From Gammaproteobacteria bacterium (GTDB taxonomy: Bacteria; Pseudomonadota; Gammaproteobacteria; DSM-19610): a stretch of DNA of 45,635 nt. This document shows positions 32,133 to 39,776 of the stretch, in pieces; the stretch's first letter is position 1; every line of letters begins with the position of its first letter. Below the pieces are notes generated by a model. The model searched no databases. It worked only from the letters and a program-made list of their open reading frames with translations, and was not told the origin of the DNA. Position numbers and translations under genes: made by a program. The stretch covers positions 1-45,635 of the forward strand of contig DROT01000207.1 in the NCBI GenBank assembly GCA_011321775.1. Reading direction: 5' to 3'.

Positions 32133-32722
32133 CAGATCGCCTTTCCAGCCATGAACGCCCGCCACTTGTCGATGGTGCGGACTCCGTTGTACTCCAGCGG
32201 CGGGGCGTAGATCGCCATCAGCACCGTCCAGTCGATGCCAGGCAGCCCGCTCACATCGGGCAGCGCGGCCTCGAACACGGGGAAAAACATCCCGGTCACC
32301 AGGATGTAGGCCATGGCCGCATACTGGCTGAGCCGCGCCAGCCGGGGCCTGGTGCGGCGCACGTAGGCGTCCGCGGATGCGGCCTCCGCCCTGCGCGTCT
32401 CCTGGTCCTGGGCCTGCCGCTCGGTCTCCGCGCGCAGCCGCTCTGCCTCGCGCGCGGCCTCGATGCGCGCCAGCTCGACCTCCAGCCTGCTCTCGACCGA
32501 CTTCAGCGCCACCAGGTCCTCCGGCGGCAGGGTCTTGAGCATGCGCTCCAGCCTGGCGTTCGCCTGCTCCTCCGGCAGCCCCTTCACCTGGTCGACCAGG
32601 TCGGCCACCTTGCCGGTGACCTCGGCCGCACGGCCCCCGAGCAGGGCGCCGATGCCCCGCACGAGGGCGGGCCCGGACTGGAGCAGGGTCTTGCCGAGCG
32701 CGAACAGCGATACCGGGTCCAT
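32132..32722 (-). CDS. Holin-like protein (3TM/GTA type)
   Basis: A 196-aa protein with an N-terminal amphipathic part (LLQSGPALVRGIGALLGG), a long charged coiled coil (RIEAAREAERLRAETERQAQ) and then a hydrophobic hairpin (LARLSQYAAMAYILVTGMFF, GIDWTVLMAIYAPPL). The RPRLARL-hydrophobic pattern is typical of PF11351-like holins. It follows the endolysin with a TGATG overlap. GTG 32725 is an alternative start. Confidence 0.7.
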   Translation of the reverse strand: MDPVSLFALGKTLLQSGPALVRGIGALLGGRAAEVTGKVADLVDQVKGLPEEQANARLERMLKTLPPEDLVALKSVESRLEVELARIEAAREAERLRAETERQAQDQETRRAEAASADAYVRRTRPRLARLSQYAAMAYILVTGMFFPVFEAALPDVSGLPGIDWTVLMAIYAPPLEYNGVRTIDKWRAFMAGKAI

Positions 32723-33231
32723 CACGCCTCCACCGCGCCGATCATGACCTTCCAGTCCACGTCAGGCTCCTGGATGTGCGGCATCTCCCTGAACCGCTTC
32801 CAGCGGCCCGCCCACTCCAGCCCGACGGACTCGGCCAGCTCTCCATAGCGGCGCCAGAGCGCCAGGTCCTCCGGGGTCTCGTCGCCCCAGACCGGCTTCC
32901 CGCCGCGCAGCGGACAGCCGTCCATCGCCATGCGGTAGTTGTGGATGGACTGGCCCGGCGCAGCATTGGTCACCTTGCGGCCGTATTGTGGCCCGACGCC
33001 CATGAGCAACTCCGCGAGATCGGGGCGGCCCCAGCGCTCGTCGAGCTCCGCGGCCTTGAGCTGGATCTCGTAAAGAGGGCGCCCCTGGCGGAACAGGCGG
33101 GCCTGCTCTGCCAGGGGCCTGAACGTGCAATAGATGAGCACGTCGAAATCGGCGGCCTCGGCCGCCTGGAGGAGTGCGTAGGCCTTCTCGCGCGTGCCCT
33201 CCGCGAGATCTGCGAGGCGACGGCTGGCCAT
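32722..33231 (-). CDS. M15-family peptidoglycan peptidase endolysin
   Basis: A 169-aa lytic enzyme. The motif GQSIHNYRMAMD provides His and Asp zinc ligands of M15 (VanY/L-alanoyl-D-glutamate) peptidases; the second His lies in a region near the C-terminus (MPHIQEPD). ATG at 33231 overlaps the upstream stop (TGATG); the longer frame is a shadow. It cleaves peptide cross-links at the end of infection; the holin-like gene is directly downstream. Confidence 0.85.
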   Translation of the reverse strand: MASRRLADLAEGTREKAYALLQAAEAADFDVLIYCTFRPLAEQARLFRQGRPLYEIQLKAAELDERWGRPDLAELLMGVGPQYGRKVTNAAPGQSIHNYRMAMDGCPLRGGKPVWGDETPEDLALWRRYGELAESVGLEWAGRWKRFREMPHIQEPDVDWKVMIGAVEA

Positions 33232-33719
33232 CAGTCCTGCTCCTGCTCCTCCTCGCCGGGCGTCAGGGCCTCGATGGCCTGCTGGACGATCTCCTGGCGC
33301 TCGATGTCGCCGCCGACCTCGTCCAGCTTCGCGAGCAGCGCCTCCTCGTCCAGGCCTGCGAGGGAGTCCCGGAAGGCGTCCAGCTCGGCCTGGGCGGCAC
33401 GACGCAGCCGCTCCTCGGCGATGGCCTCGGCCACGCCCTTGCGGCCCTTGCCGCCGTTGTCTGAGGCCTCCAGCGTCTCCAGCAGATCGAGGTGCTCGCC
33501 CGGCAGTCCGGGCAGGGCCTCGCGGATCTCGGCCACGCTGCCATCCAGCAGTGCGACCAGCGCGTCTTCGAGCGCAGTGTCCTGCTCCTCCTCGCCGGAG
33601 GACTCCTGGACGAAACCCGGGATCAGGGTTTCTTCGACCTCGCGTGTCTGGCCGGGCCAGATCGTGCAATTGCCGATGTGGACGATCTTGTCCGTATCGT
33701 TCGTGTAGGGCTTCTTCAT
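33231..33719 (-). CDS. Acidic phage protein downstream of capsid
   Basis: A 162-aa acidic protein with a short N-terminal beta segment (IVHIGNCTIWPGQTREVEE) and a long helical Glu/Asp-rich C-terminal half ending GEEEQEQD. Small proteins with this N-terminus occur behind the capsid gene in Mu-like modules. It may be a head completion or assembly factor. Function is unknown. Confidence 0.6.
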   Translation of the reverse strand: MKKPYTNDTDKIVHIGNCTIWPGQTREVEETLIPGFVQESSGEEEQDTALEDALVALLDGSVAEIREALPGLPGEHLDLLETLEASDNGGKGRKGVAEAIAEERLRRAAQAELDAFRDSLAGLDEEALLAKLDEVGGDIERQEIVQQAIEALTPGEEEQEQD

Positions 33720-33743
33720 GATCGAATCCTCGCTTTCCCTTGT

Positions 33744-33771
33744 GGCGGCCCGGCCCCATCGCCGGGCCGCC
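33744..33771 (-). repeat. 11-bp GC hairpin behind the capsid gene
   Basis: GGCGGCCCGGC pairs perfectly with GCCGGGCCGCC across a six-base loop between the capsid stop (33799) and the next start (33719). No T-run follows. It may protect the capsid message from 3' decay or partially terminate transcription. Confidence 0.7.
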
Positions 33772-33798
33772 CCTGCGGTCGTCGTTACGGGTTATGCG

Positions 33799-36396
33799 TT
33801 ACCGGGCCGATGCCGAATAGGCGATGACCGAGGTCAGGCGGTTGCGGATCGGGGTCGGCACCTTGATGGCGCTGTACTCCTCGCCGTAGGCCTGCTTCTG
33901 GCCGGTGGGCCGCCCGGTGGTCGCGTCCACGTTCTCGAAGGGCTCGCCGGTCTGGAAGGGCTTGGCCACGGTGTAGGTCAGCGTGCCGCGCATGCCGATG
34001 AGGATGCGCTCGTCGCCCAGGTCCACGCCGGGTGCGTTGGTGGCGAACGCGGGGATGCCCTTGATCATCTCCAGGTCGCCGTCGTTGTTGGTGTCGGACC
34101 CGCTGCGCTTCGCCTGGGCCTCGAAGGTCCGGGCGCCGGTGGCCGTGTTGTTGAGCGTGTAGCTCATCAGCATGAAGTTCGGCACCACGAAGCGGTCCTG
34201 TGCGAGCACCGCCTTGCGGCTGCCGACGGCGCGCAGCAGCCCATCGAGGTGGGTGGCCAGCTCCACCGTGCCGTTGTCGAGGTCGAACTTCTCGATGTTG
34301 GTGGCGTAGCTGTAGCTCACGTCGTCCGCGCCGGCGGAGGCCGAAGGCGTCACCGGGGTACCGGTTTGATCGACGAACTGGATGTAGCCCAGGTTGTAGT
34401 TCGTCACCCGGTAGTAGGTGCCCGCGGGCTGGGTGCCGGAACCGTCGTATTCCGAGATCGCGGTGCTGTTCAGGCGCACCGTGATGGGGTTCTCGGCGCT
34501 GCCGACGTTGTTGCCCTGCAGGTCCTTCTGCTGATGCGGCCTCACGATCGGGAACTGCGCGGTCTTGATGGTGCTGGTGGCACCGTCGAGCTGGGCGGAG
34601 ATGTCCTCGTTGGCCACATCGGCGGCGGCGTAGGCGTCCGCGGCACGCTGCAGCTCGTTGCAAATCCGGCGCACGATCAGCTCGCGCATCACCCTGGCGT
34701 TGCTCTCGACGTTGCGCGCATAGGCATCCCAGTCGATCTGCGAGGCCCGGGTGAAGTGCATCACCTCGTTGGAGATCAGGAAGGCCAGCTTCATCGGCAG
34801 GATGTAGGCCGTATCCATCTTCTGTGCCACGCTCGCGCGGTGGATGGGCTGGCCCTCGAACACGATGCCGTCGTTCATCACCGCGCTGGTGTCCCGCTCC
34901 TCATACGGGATCTGGGTGGTGGCCGTCGCGCCGAAGTCCGTCAGCGTCTGGATGAGGTTGAGCACCCGCAGGTCGGACAGCGCCTCGCGGATCACCGTGC
35001 GCTGGAACCCGGCGGGCAGGTTGGTGTCGCTGATGCCAGTGGTGCCGCCGGCCAGCAGCTTGCGCTCGTTGTGCAGCCGGGCCGCGTTCAGACGGTCGAA
35101 CTCGGCCAGCACCTTGGCCACGAAGGGGTGCTCCTTGTCCTGCTCACCCAGCCGCAGCAGGCCGTTCAGGTGCGGCGCCGTCCCGCGCAGATGGGTGATG
35201 ATCTCTTCCTGCAGAGAGCGGATCTCGTTGCTCTCGCCTGCAGAGACATGCACCTGGCCTGCGGCGGCGTAGCCCATGCCTGCGAGCTGCGCCTGCACGG
35301 CCATCTGGTTGCCCAACTTGATCTGGTGCTCGGCCAGGGACTTCACCTGGTCCTCGCTCATCTCTGCGGTGATCAGCTCCTCGGCGTCTGCCAGGACCTT
35401 GCGCTGCTCCTCCGTCAGGGACTTCAGGCCCTCGGCCTCGTCCAGCAGCTTGCGGAACTGCGCCACCCTGGCGTCCCGCTGCTCGGCCAGCTTGCGGGCA
35501 TTCTCCTCGCGCTGGCGCGCTTCCTCGGCCAGCAGCTTGCGCACGTCGTCCTCGGTGAGGCCGCTGCCGACCTTGCCCAGCGCCTCGTCGAGGCCGGTGA
35601 AGTCCAGCTTGATGGTCCGGGCGTCGGCGCCGGTCTCCGCGAGCTGCTTGGCCAGCGCCTCGCCCTGGGCCACGAAGGCCTCCATCAGCGAGATCTGCAC
35701 GTCCTCGTCGGCCATCTTGCTGGCGACGGCCTCGTAGCTGTTGATTAGCTGCGTGATGATGGCCTCGGCCAGGTTGAACTCGGCCAGCTTCTTGCGGAGC
35801 TTTTTCATCAGTTCTTTCAGGTTCATGGTCATGTCCTCTTGCAGAAATCGGGTTACACGGTCGCTCAGATAGGTGGGCGCCCCGTCCAGGGCATCCTCGG
35901 AGAGCTGGACGGGATCCAGCCGCTTGATCACAGGCCGAGGGGTGAGGGCGGCCCCAAGCAGGGTCGGGCCATGCTCCTTCCTCGCCTCGTTGTCGATGTA
36001 GTTCTCGGTGAACTCCGCGGAGACGTAGATGAAGCCACGCTGGGTGACCGCCTCGACGCCGTATTCCGTGAATTCCACCTCTCCACGCAGCTTGTTCCCG
36101 TCCAGGAACAGCTTGCGGAAGAACCCAGCCGCGCCGTCCTGCGGCTTGTGCGCCAGGTCCAGCACGATCTTCTGGCCGTACACGTCGGCCTCGAAGTTCT
36201 TCACCATGGAGAGCAGCATGTCCCGGGTGATCTCGAATTCACCGTAACGCGGGTCGTAGAACTTCCCGGCCCTCGTGATGGTCACAACGGCCGTCCTCTT
36301 TTCCGCGAGCGCTCGCGCATCCACGCGGTCGCCCAGGAACCGCCGAACCCCTTCCGCGGGCCATGACTCCAGCCGATACACCTTCGATCGCTTCAT
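33799..36396 (-). CDS. Fused prohead protease-scaffold-major capsid protein
   Basis: An 865-aa polyprotein. Residues 20-170 resemble the Mu gpI-type protease (VVTITRAGKFYDPRYGEFEI, then DLAHKPQDGAAGFF, FIYVSAEF, LLGAALTPRPVIK). Residues 190-430 are Ala/Glu/Lys-rich helical scaffold (KELMKKLRKKLAEFNLAEAI). Residues 470-865 are the capsid (RTVIREALSDLRVLNLIQTL, QIDWDAYARNVESNARVMRE, FVVPNFMLMSYTL). An internal ATG at 35826 (residue 191) with AAGAGG eight bases ahead could start a separate scaffold-capsid product. A terminator-like hairpin precedes the gene. Confidence 0.85.
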   Translation of the reverse strand: MKRSKVYRLESWPAEGVRRFLGDRVDARALAEKRTAVVTITRAGKFYDPRYGEFEITRDMLLSMVKNFEADVYGQKIVLDLAHKPQDGAAGFFRKLFLDGNKLRGEVEFTEYGVEAVTQRGFIYVSAEFTENYIDNEARKEHGPTLLGAALTPRPVIKRLDPVQLSEDALDGAPTYLSDRVTRFLQEDMTMNLKELMKKLRKKLAEFNLAEAIITQLINSYEAVASKMADEDVQISLMEAFVAQGEALAKQLAETGADARTIKLDFTGLDEALGKVGSGLTEDDVRKLLAEEARQREENARKLAEQRDARVAQFRKLLDEAEGLKSLTEEQRKVLADAEELITAEMSEDQVKSLAEHQIKLGNQMAVQAQLAGMGYAAAGQVHVSAGESNEIRSLQEEIITHLRGTAPHLNGLLRLGEQDKEHPFVAKVLAEFDRLNAARLHNERKLLAGGTTGISDTNLPAGFQRTVIREALSDLRVLNLIQTLTDFGATATTQIPYEERDTSAVMNDGIVFEGQPIHRASVAQKMDTAYILPMKLAFLISNEVMHFTRASQIDWDAYARNVESNARVMRELIVRRICNELQRAADAYAAADVANEDISAQLDGATSTIKTAQFPIVRPHQQKDLQGNNVGSAENPITVRLNSTAISEYDGSGTQPAGTYYRVTNYNLGYIQFVDQTGTPVTPSASAGADDVSYSYATNIEKFDLDNGTVELATHLDGLLRAVGSRKAVLAQDRFVVPNFMLMSYTLNNTATGARTFEAQAKRSGSDTNNDGDLEMIKGIPAFATNAPGVDLGDERILIGMRGTLTYTVAKPFQTGEPFENVDATTGRPTGQKQAYGEEYSAIKVPTPIRNRLTSVIAYSASAR

Positions 36397-36405
36397 GCTC
36401 TCTCC

Positions 36406-36446
36406 AAAACAAAAAGCCGGACCACCGCTTCCACGGTGCCCGGCTT
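36406..36446 (-). terminator. Intrinsic terminator just before the capsid start
   Basis: On the minus strand AAGCCGGGCACCG and CGGTGGTCCGGCTT form a stem of about 12 pairs with a two-base bulge, followed by TTTTGTTTT. It ends about ten bases before the capsid ATG, so the capsid's GGAGAG ribosome site is right after the T-run. A terminator here suggests regulated read-through. Confidence 0.75.
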
Positions 36447-36509
36447 CCGCTTCCGGCGGTCTCCCGCCGCGTTATGCCTTCTCAGTTGCCAGTTACATTG
36501 CCCAAGCCA

Positions 36510-36635
36510 TCATTGCAAAACAACGGCAAATCTCATCACGATCTGATGCGCCTGCACATACCCCCATGAACCTACTGCGCTCAGCAGCGCGATCAAGTAG
36601 GCGGCGAGGGTTTGGGTTGTCAGGTTGATGTTCAA
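36510..36635 (-). CDS. 41-aa small membrane peptide
   Basis: A TTG at 36635 follows GGAGGT by four bases; the frame runs 41 codons (NINLTTQTLAAYLIALLSAV) with a hydrophobic helix, and ends in RFAVVLQ. The preceding gene ends inside the ribosome site. The 19-bp repeated element encodes its last residues. Function unknown. Confidence 0.5.
   Translation of the reverse strand: MNINLTTQTLAAYLIALLSAVGSWGYVQAHQIVMRFAVVLQ
36514..36532 (-). repeat. 19-bp late-region element, copy B
   Basis: TGCAAAACAACGGCAAATC (plus strand) matches copy C (39412-39430) at 18 of 19 bases and copy A (45436-45454) at 15 of 19. It lies in the gap before the capsid gene, about 70 bases upstream of the terminator there. 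Confidence 0.65.
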
Positions 36636-36636
36636 G

Positions 36637-37482
36637 CTACCTCCAATGCACCGCGCCAGGGTAAATTGACCGGTCGCCACGCTTCCAAGCTCTAGCCATC
36701 CATTTAATCGCTCGGTCTATATCGGCCGGGAGCCCGTTGTCGAATTGGTGCAAGGCCAACCCATACAGTTTTATGCCGTGTATACGAATATAGGGAACAA
36801 GGTCCAATGCCACGTCGGCGTTCAAGGTTTCTTTTTGTAGAGTATCCGTATCAAACAGTAAGGCGTAGTCTGATACTCTGTATATGCGGCTTTGTGATAT
36901 ACGGGCGCCTGCGTTGTAATCGTAGTACCCATACCAGACAACATCTTCGTCTGCCACTGTCCAATTTGCTGACGTGCCAAAACCAAGGTCTACAGTTATT
37001 TTTCTTGCTTGTTGGTCTACATTTACATCAGTAGCTAGAAAGTGCACAACACTCGCGCCGGACAACCCAAGTCCAGTGATCGTTGATGATACAATTCCGT
37101 TATTGTCCCCGAGCGCAACCCTGGCAAAAGTTGCTTGATACTGTCCCGGTATCTCAAAGCACGAAATCCTACCGACCGCAAGGTATAAAAATGCTTTTTG
37201 CCCCGAAAGTCTTGGCAGGGCCCCCGATCTAATTTTTGCGGGTTTAGGCTGGTCTGGACCGTTTACATACATCGCCGGGTATACGGCTTTAATATCCTGG
37301 TCAAATTCCATACGCCCGCGACCATCTGGCTCGTCATTTGGCGACCATACAACCCCATTCACAACATCGGTCATCACCTCGCCGCCCGTTTCAAGGCAGG
37401 GGAAAAACAATTTACACGTCGGCGCTTTGTCAGGCGTAATCGTACCAAGGCGGCCAGCCATGTCATAAGTTTCAATCTTCAT
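36637..37482 (-). CDS. ConA/LamG-like structural or decoration protein
   Basis: A 281-aa protein, AT-richer than its neighbours. Strand-rich blocks (TWKLFFP-like, QKAFLYLAVGRISCFEI, RKITVDLGFGTS) and a C-terminal segment YIRIHGIKLYGLALHQFDNG are reminiscent of LamG/concanavalin sandwiches found in phage particles. The ATG at 37482 lies inside the end of the sulfotransferase gene (11-base overlap). It may bind sugars or decorate the head. No firm family match. Confidence 0.5.
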   Translation of the reverse strand: MKIETYDMAGRLGTITPDKAPTCKLFFPCLETGGEVMTDVVNGVVWSPNDEPDGRGRMEFDQDIKAVYPAMYVNGPDQPKPAKIRSGALPRLSGQKAFLYLAVGRISCFEIPGQYQATFARVALGDNNGIVSSTITGLGLSGASVVHFLATDVNVDQQARKITVDLGFGTSANWTVADEDVVWYGYYDYNAGARISQSRIYRVSDYALLFDTDTLQKETLNADVALDLVPYIRIHGIKLYGLALHQFDNGLPADIDRAIKWMARAWKRGDRSIYPGAVHWR

Positions 37483-38005
37483 ACACAACCTTTGGCTTTA
37501 TCGTTTTTGTTTCCAATTCCATTGGTTTGATGTCAAGGAAATCACAAACCTCTCTACTACACGGGAGAACATCGACAGACTTTCCTTCTGTCAGTACGTC
37601 ATAGTCGAGCCAAAGCACGTCATTGTGCTGTTTCAACTTGAAGACTAACCCTTCGTAATTGGTACGGATGATCTCGCGCCAACGGTCATTGAGCGGGTTA
37701 CGCCTAGCAGAAACTTCATCCGCCTCGCCTCTAAATACGTGCAGAGGGCTTACCATTCGTTCTCGCGCTTCGATCAATGATTCTGGCTTGCGAAGCATTG
37801 CAATTACTTTCAGTGTGTCTGCATACTTGTCGTAATTCGGATGATGGACAATCGCACCTTTCAACCGCCCATTATTGCTCCACCTATCTTCGTACCGAGA
37901 ATTTTGCACTTCTCCGCTTATAGAAACTTCTGGATGAGAATCTAGCGCAAATGCCAGCATGTGCGAGCCACTACGGGGCATTGATGCTATGATGAAGTCA
38001 AACAT
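37472..38005 (-). CDS. Sulfotransferase-like protein
   Basis: A 177-aa protein. The N-terminus FIIASMPRSGSHMLAFALDS is the 5'-phosphosulfate-binding loop (PRSGSH) of PAPS-dependent sulfotransferases, and VIAMLRKPESLIEAR matches the 3'-phosphate-binding Arg-x-Pro motif. It would transfer sulfate from PAPS to a sugar or other acceptor. It is short for the family (often 250-300 aa), so the acceptor domain is minimal. It overlaps both neighbours in the late operon and is AT-rich, indicating a cargo gene of foreign origin. Confidence 0.75.
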   Translation of the reverse strand: MFDFIIASMPRSGSHMLAFALDSHPEVSISGEVQNSRYEDRWSNNGRLKGAIVHHPNYDKYADTLKVIAMLRKPESLIEARERMVSPLHVFRGEADEVSARRNPLNDRWREIIRTNYEGLVFKLKQHNDVLWLDYDVLTEGKSVDVLPCSREVCDFLDIKPMELETKTIKPKVVYED

Positions 38006-38735
38006 GGCGTGCTACCAGCGCCTTGCCTGCTGCAATCATTGTATCGCGCCATTCAGAATGAGAAACTGGTGCATTATGTACGAACATAATTGAGCCATAC
38101 AGCTCTTGTATGTTTGTACAACGTATGTTGTTTCCAAATCCAACGTTGTAATACAGACCTCCGTTTGACGCTTCTTCCTGTGTGTCGATCACAAACTCGC
38201 CAGAGTCAACATCAAAAACGAACCCAGATTTATTCGCTGCGGGACCGTCCCACAAAGCTCCAAAAATGTATGTTTTTTCTTCTGCACTAGGGGTGTAAGG
38301 AACGGCGGACGTTGGAACATACTCGGCATAGCCGCCGTCGTCCCGTATCGCATGCAGTATCGAGGCTGGCGTTGTAAACTTAAGCACAATACCGGGCTGC
38401 ATCGAAGAAGCCCCGCCAGGCCCAAGACGGAGCATAAGATCAATTTCGCCAGGCCCCTTCTTGAAAACGCACATCGCAGAGATTCTTGCGGCGTTATAAG
38501 CTCCGACAGTTCCGTGTATATTCGACGAAAGCGTTTGTGTGGTGGCATCATCAATCTTCAACGTACCGTTTGCATTCCTTGCAAACGTTGTTGGGGTGTA
38601 ACTCGCCGTGTTGTGGTCGAACTCGAGCACAGTATCGCTGCCCCTGTGCATAGCAACGAGCAATCCCACGATGTCATCTACATACTTACCACCAAGCGCT
38701 TTGGCGGCAATCATTTTCGGAGTTTCAATAAGCAT
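37998..38735 (-). CDS. ConA/LamG-like structural or decoration protein
   Basis: A 245-aa protein with beta-rich blocks (DTVLEFDHNTASYTPTTFAR, GEIDLMLRLGPGGASS, GFVFDVDSGEFVIDTQEE) and an end YGSIMFVHNAPVSHSEWRDT that parallels the YGLALHQFDNG region of the protein at 36637. This fits laminin-G-like folds. The ATG at 38735 overlaps the preceding stop (TGATG). Low GC compared with the terminase genes. Likely particle-associated. Confidence 0.5.
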   Translation of the reverse strand: MLIETPKMIAAKALGGKYVDDIVGLLVAMHRGSDTVLEFDHNTASYTPTTFARNANGTLKIDDATTQTLSSNIHGTVGAYNAARISAMCVFKKGPGEIDLMLRLGPGGASSMQPGIVLKFTTPASILHAIRDDGGYAEYVPTSAVPYTPSAEEKTYIFGALWDGPAANKSGFVFDVDSGEFVIDTQEEASNGGLYYNVGFGNNIRCTNIQELYGSIMFVHNAPVSHSEWRDTMIAAGKALVARHV

Positions 38736-39202
38736 CACTGCGCTCCTATGATCTTGCGCTCGGCTGCCGTAAGCGGAACGACATCGACGCGGGAGAACCA
38801 ACTGGTGCCGGTGTAAGTGCGCGTTTTTCCAGCCGGGACGAAATCGTATTGCACGTCCAAATTGATGCCGCCGGTTTCTTCCAACAGCGCCTTGGCATCA
38901 GGACCGTCAAGCGCATCAAACAAAACCAGCGTGCCGTTTGCACCACCGTCGATAGTGACCTCGGTGACATTCTCTGCCTGAGTCCAAGTCGCCGTGTTGG
39001 TACTGTCGTCGCCGGGGTGGGCCGTCTGGGCGCTTGCGATATTGCGGTTCTTGGTCGTCTCTGCCGTACCTTGTATGGGACGGACATGTGCGGAACCGTT
39101 GGTGCCTTCTTGCCATTTGAGCACGTATAGCCCGGATGGCTGGCGTTCGAAGAGGAGGACGGTCTTGGTGAGGTCTGCGCGTGGGATTTCGATCTCGTTC
39201 AT
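38735..39202 (-). CDS. Unrecognised late protein
   Basis: A 155-aa, probably beta-rich protein (KTVLLFERQPSGLYVLKWQE, NVTEVTIDGGANGTLVLFDA). ATG at 39202 has GGAG upstream; GTG 39214 is an alternative. A terminator hairpin lies directly upstream. It begins the AT-richer cargo block with the sulfotransferase. Confidence 0.6.
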   Translation of the reverse strand: MNEIEIPRADLTKTVLLFERQPSGLYVLKWQEGTNGSAHVRPIQGTAETTKNRNIASAQTAHPGDDSTNTATWTQAENVTEVTIDGGANGTLVLFDALDGPDAKALLEETGGINLDVQYDFVPAGKTRTYTGTSWFSRVDVVPLTAAERKIIGAQ

Positions 39203-39214
39203 CACTGTCTCCAC

Positions 39215-39249
39215 AAAAAAAGCCAGGCAGGCATATTCCTGTCTGGCTT
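39215..39249 (-). terminator. Intrinsic terminator before the cargo block
   Basis: AAGCCAGACAGG and CCTGCCTGGCTT form a 12-bp stem with one mismatch and a six-base loop, followed by a T-run (TTTTT) on the minus strand. The next ribosome site follows within a few bases. The rest of the 220-base gap, apart from the 19-bp element, shows no gene. Confidence 0.85.
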
Positions 39250-39411
39250 CTCGCTTTTGCTGGATGCAGCGTTTTGCCGATACGGGGTCCTGGTGGGAGA
39301 TATTTGACGGCCAGGCCCGCCCGGCGGTTTAGGTTCTCCCAGACCCGATATCAGGTTTCCGCCGCACCTTGCGCTCCGCTGGTAATGGTCGCATCAGACA
39401 ACATGTGTCAA

Positions 39412-39430
39412 TGCAGAACAACGGCAAATC
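39412..39430 (-). repeat. 19-bp late-region element, copy C
   Basis: TGCAGAACAACGGCAAATC (plus strand) lies four bases past the Com-like stop and about 160 bases upstream of the terminator. It differs from copy B at one base. Confidence 0.65.
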
Positions 39431-39433
39431 ACG

Positions 39434-39628
39434 TCACCCTGAATAGGTCACCGGCACTGGCGTCCATGCCTTGCAGCGCTTGCACTTGCCCTCGGCCCCT
39501 CGGGGCAGGACGCGGATGATGGTGGTGCGCAGCATCAGCCCGTCGAATACCTTGAAGTTGCAGGTCCTGCACCGGACTTCAGCCCTGGCAGGCTCAGCGT
39601 GCGCCCTGACTGTCGCGCTCTCTTGCAT
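39434..39628 (-). CDS. Com-like zinc-finger protein
   Basis: A 64-aa protein with a C4 finger: CRTCNFKVFDG, then GKCKRCKAWTPV. In phage Mu, Com binds mom mRNA and activates its translation. Com relatives normally sit just before a mom DNA-modification gene, but no mom-like gene follows here. It overlaps the upstream gene by 35 bases. Confidence 0.75.
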   Translation of the reverse strand: MQESATVRAHAEPARAEVRCRTCNFKVFDGLMLRTTIIRVLPRGAEGKCKRCKAWTPVPVTYSG

Positions 39629-39776
39629 ATTTCAGCCACTCCTCCGCCTCTCGAATCGCATCGTCCACGTCCGGAGAGGGCTCCATCTCATGGAGCTCGG
39701 CTATCCAGTCCTCGATCTTCTCCGGCGTGTCGTAGGGACCGACCGGCGGGTCGATGATCGTTCTTGCGTCAGCCAT
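39594..39776 (-). CDS. Small acidic late protein
   Basis: A 60-aa acidic helical protein (PEKIEDWIAELHEMEPSPDV). The ATG overlaps the MuF-like stop by eight bases. Similar small genes accompany MuF-Com modules in prophages. Function unknown. Confidence 0.6.
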   Translation of the reverse strand: MADARTIIDPPVGPYDTPEKIEDWIAELHEMEPSPDVDDAIREAEEWLKYARERDSQGAR

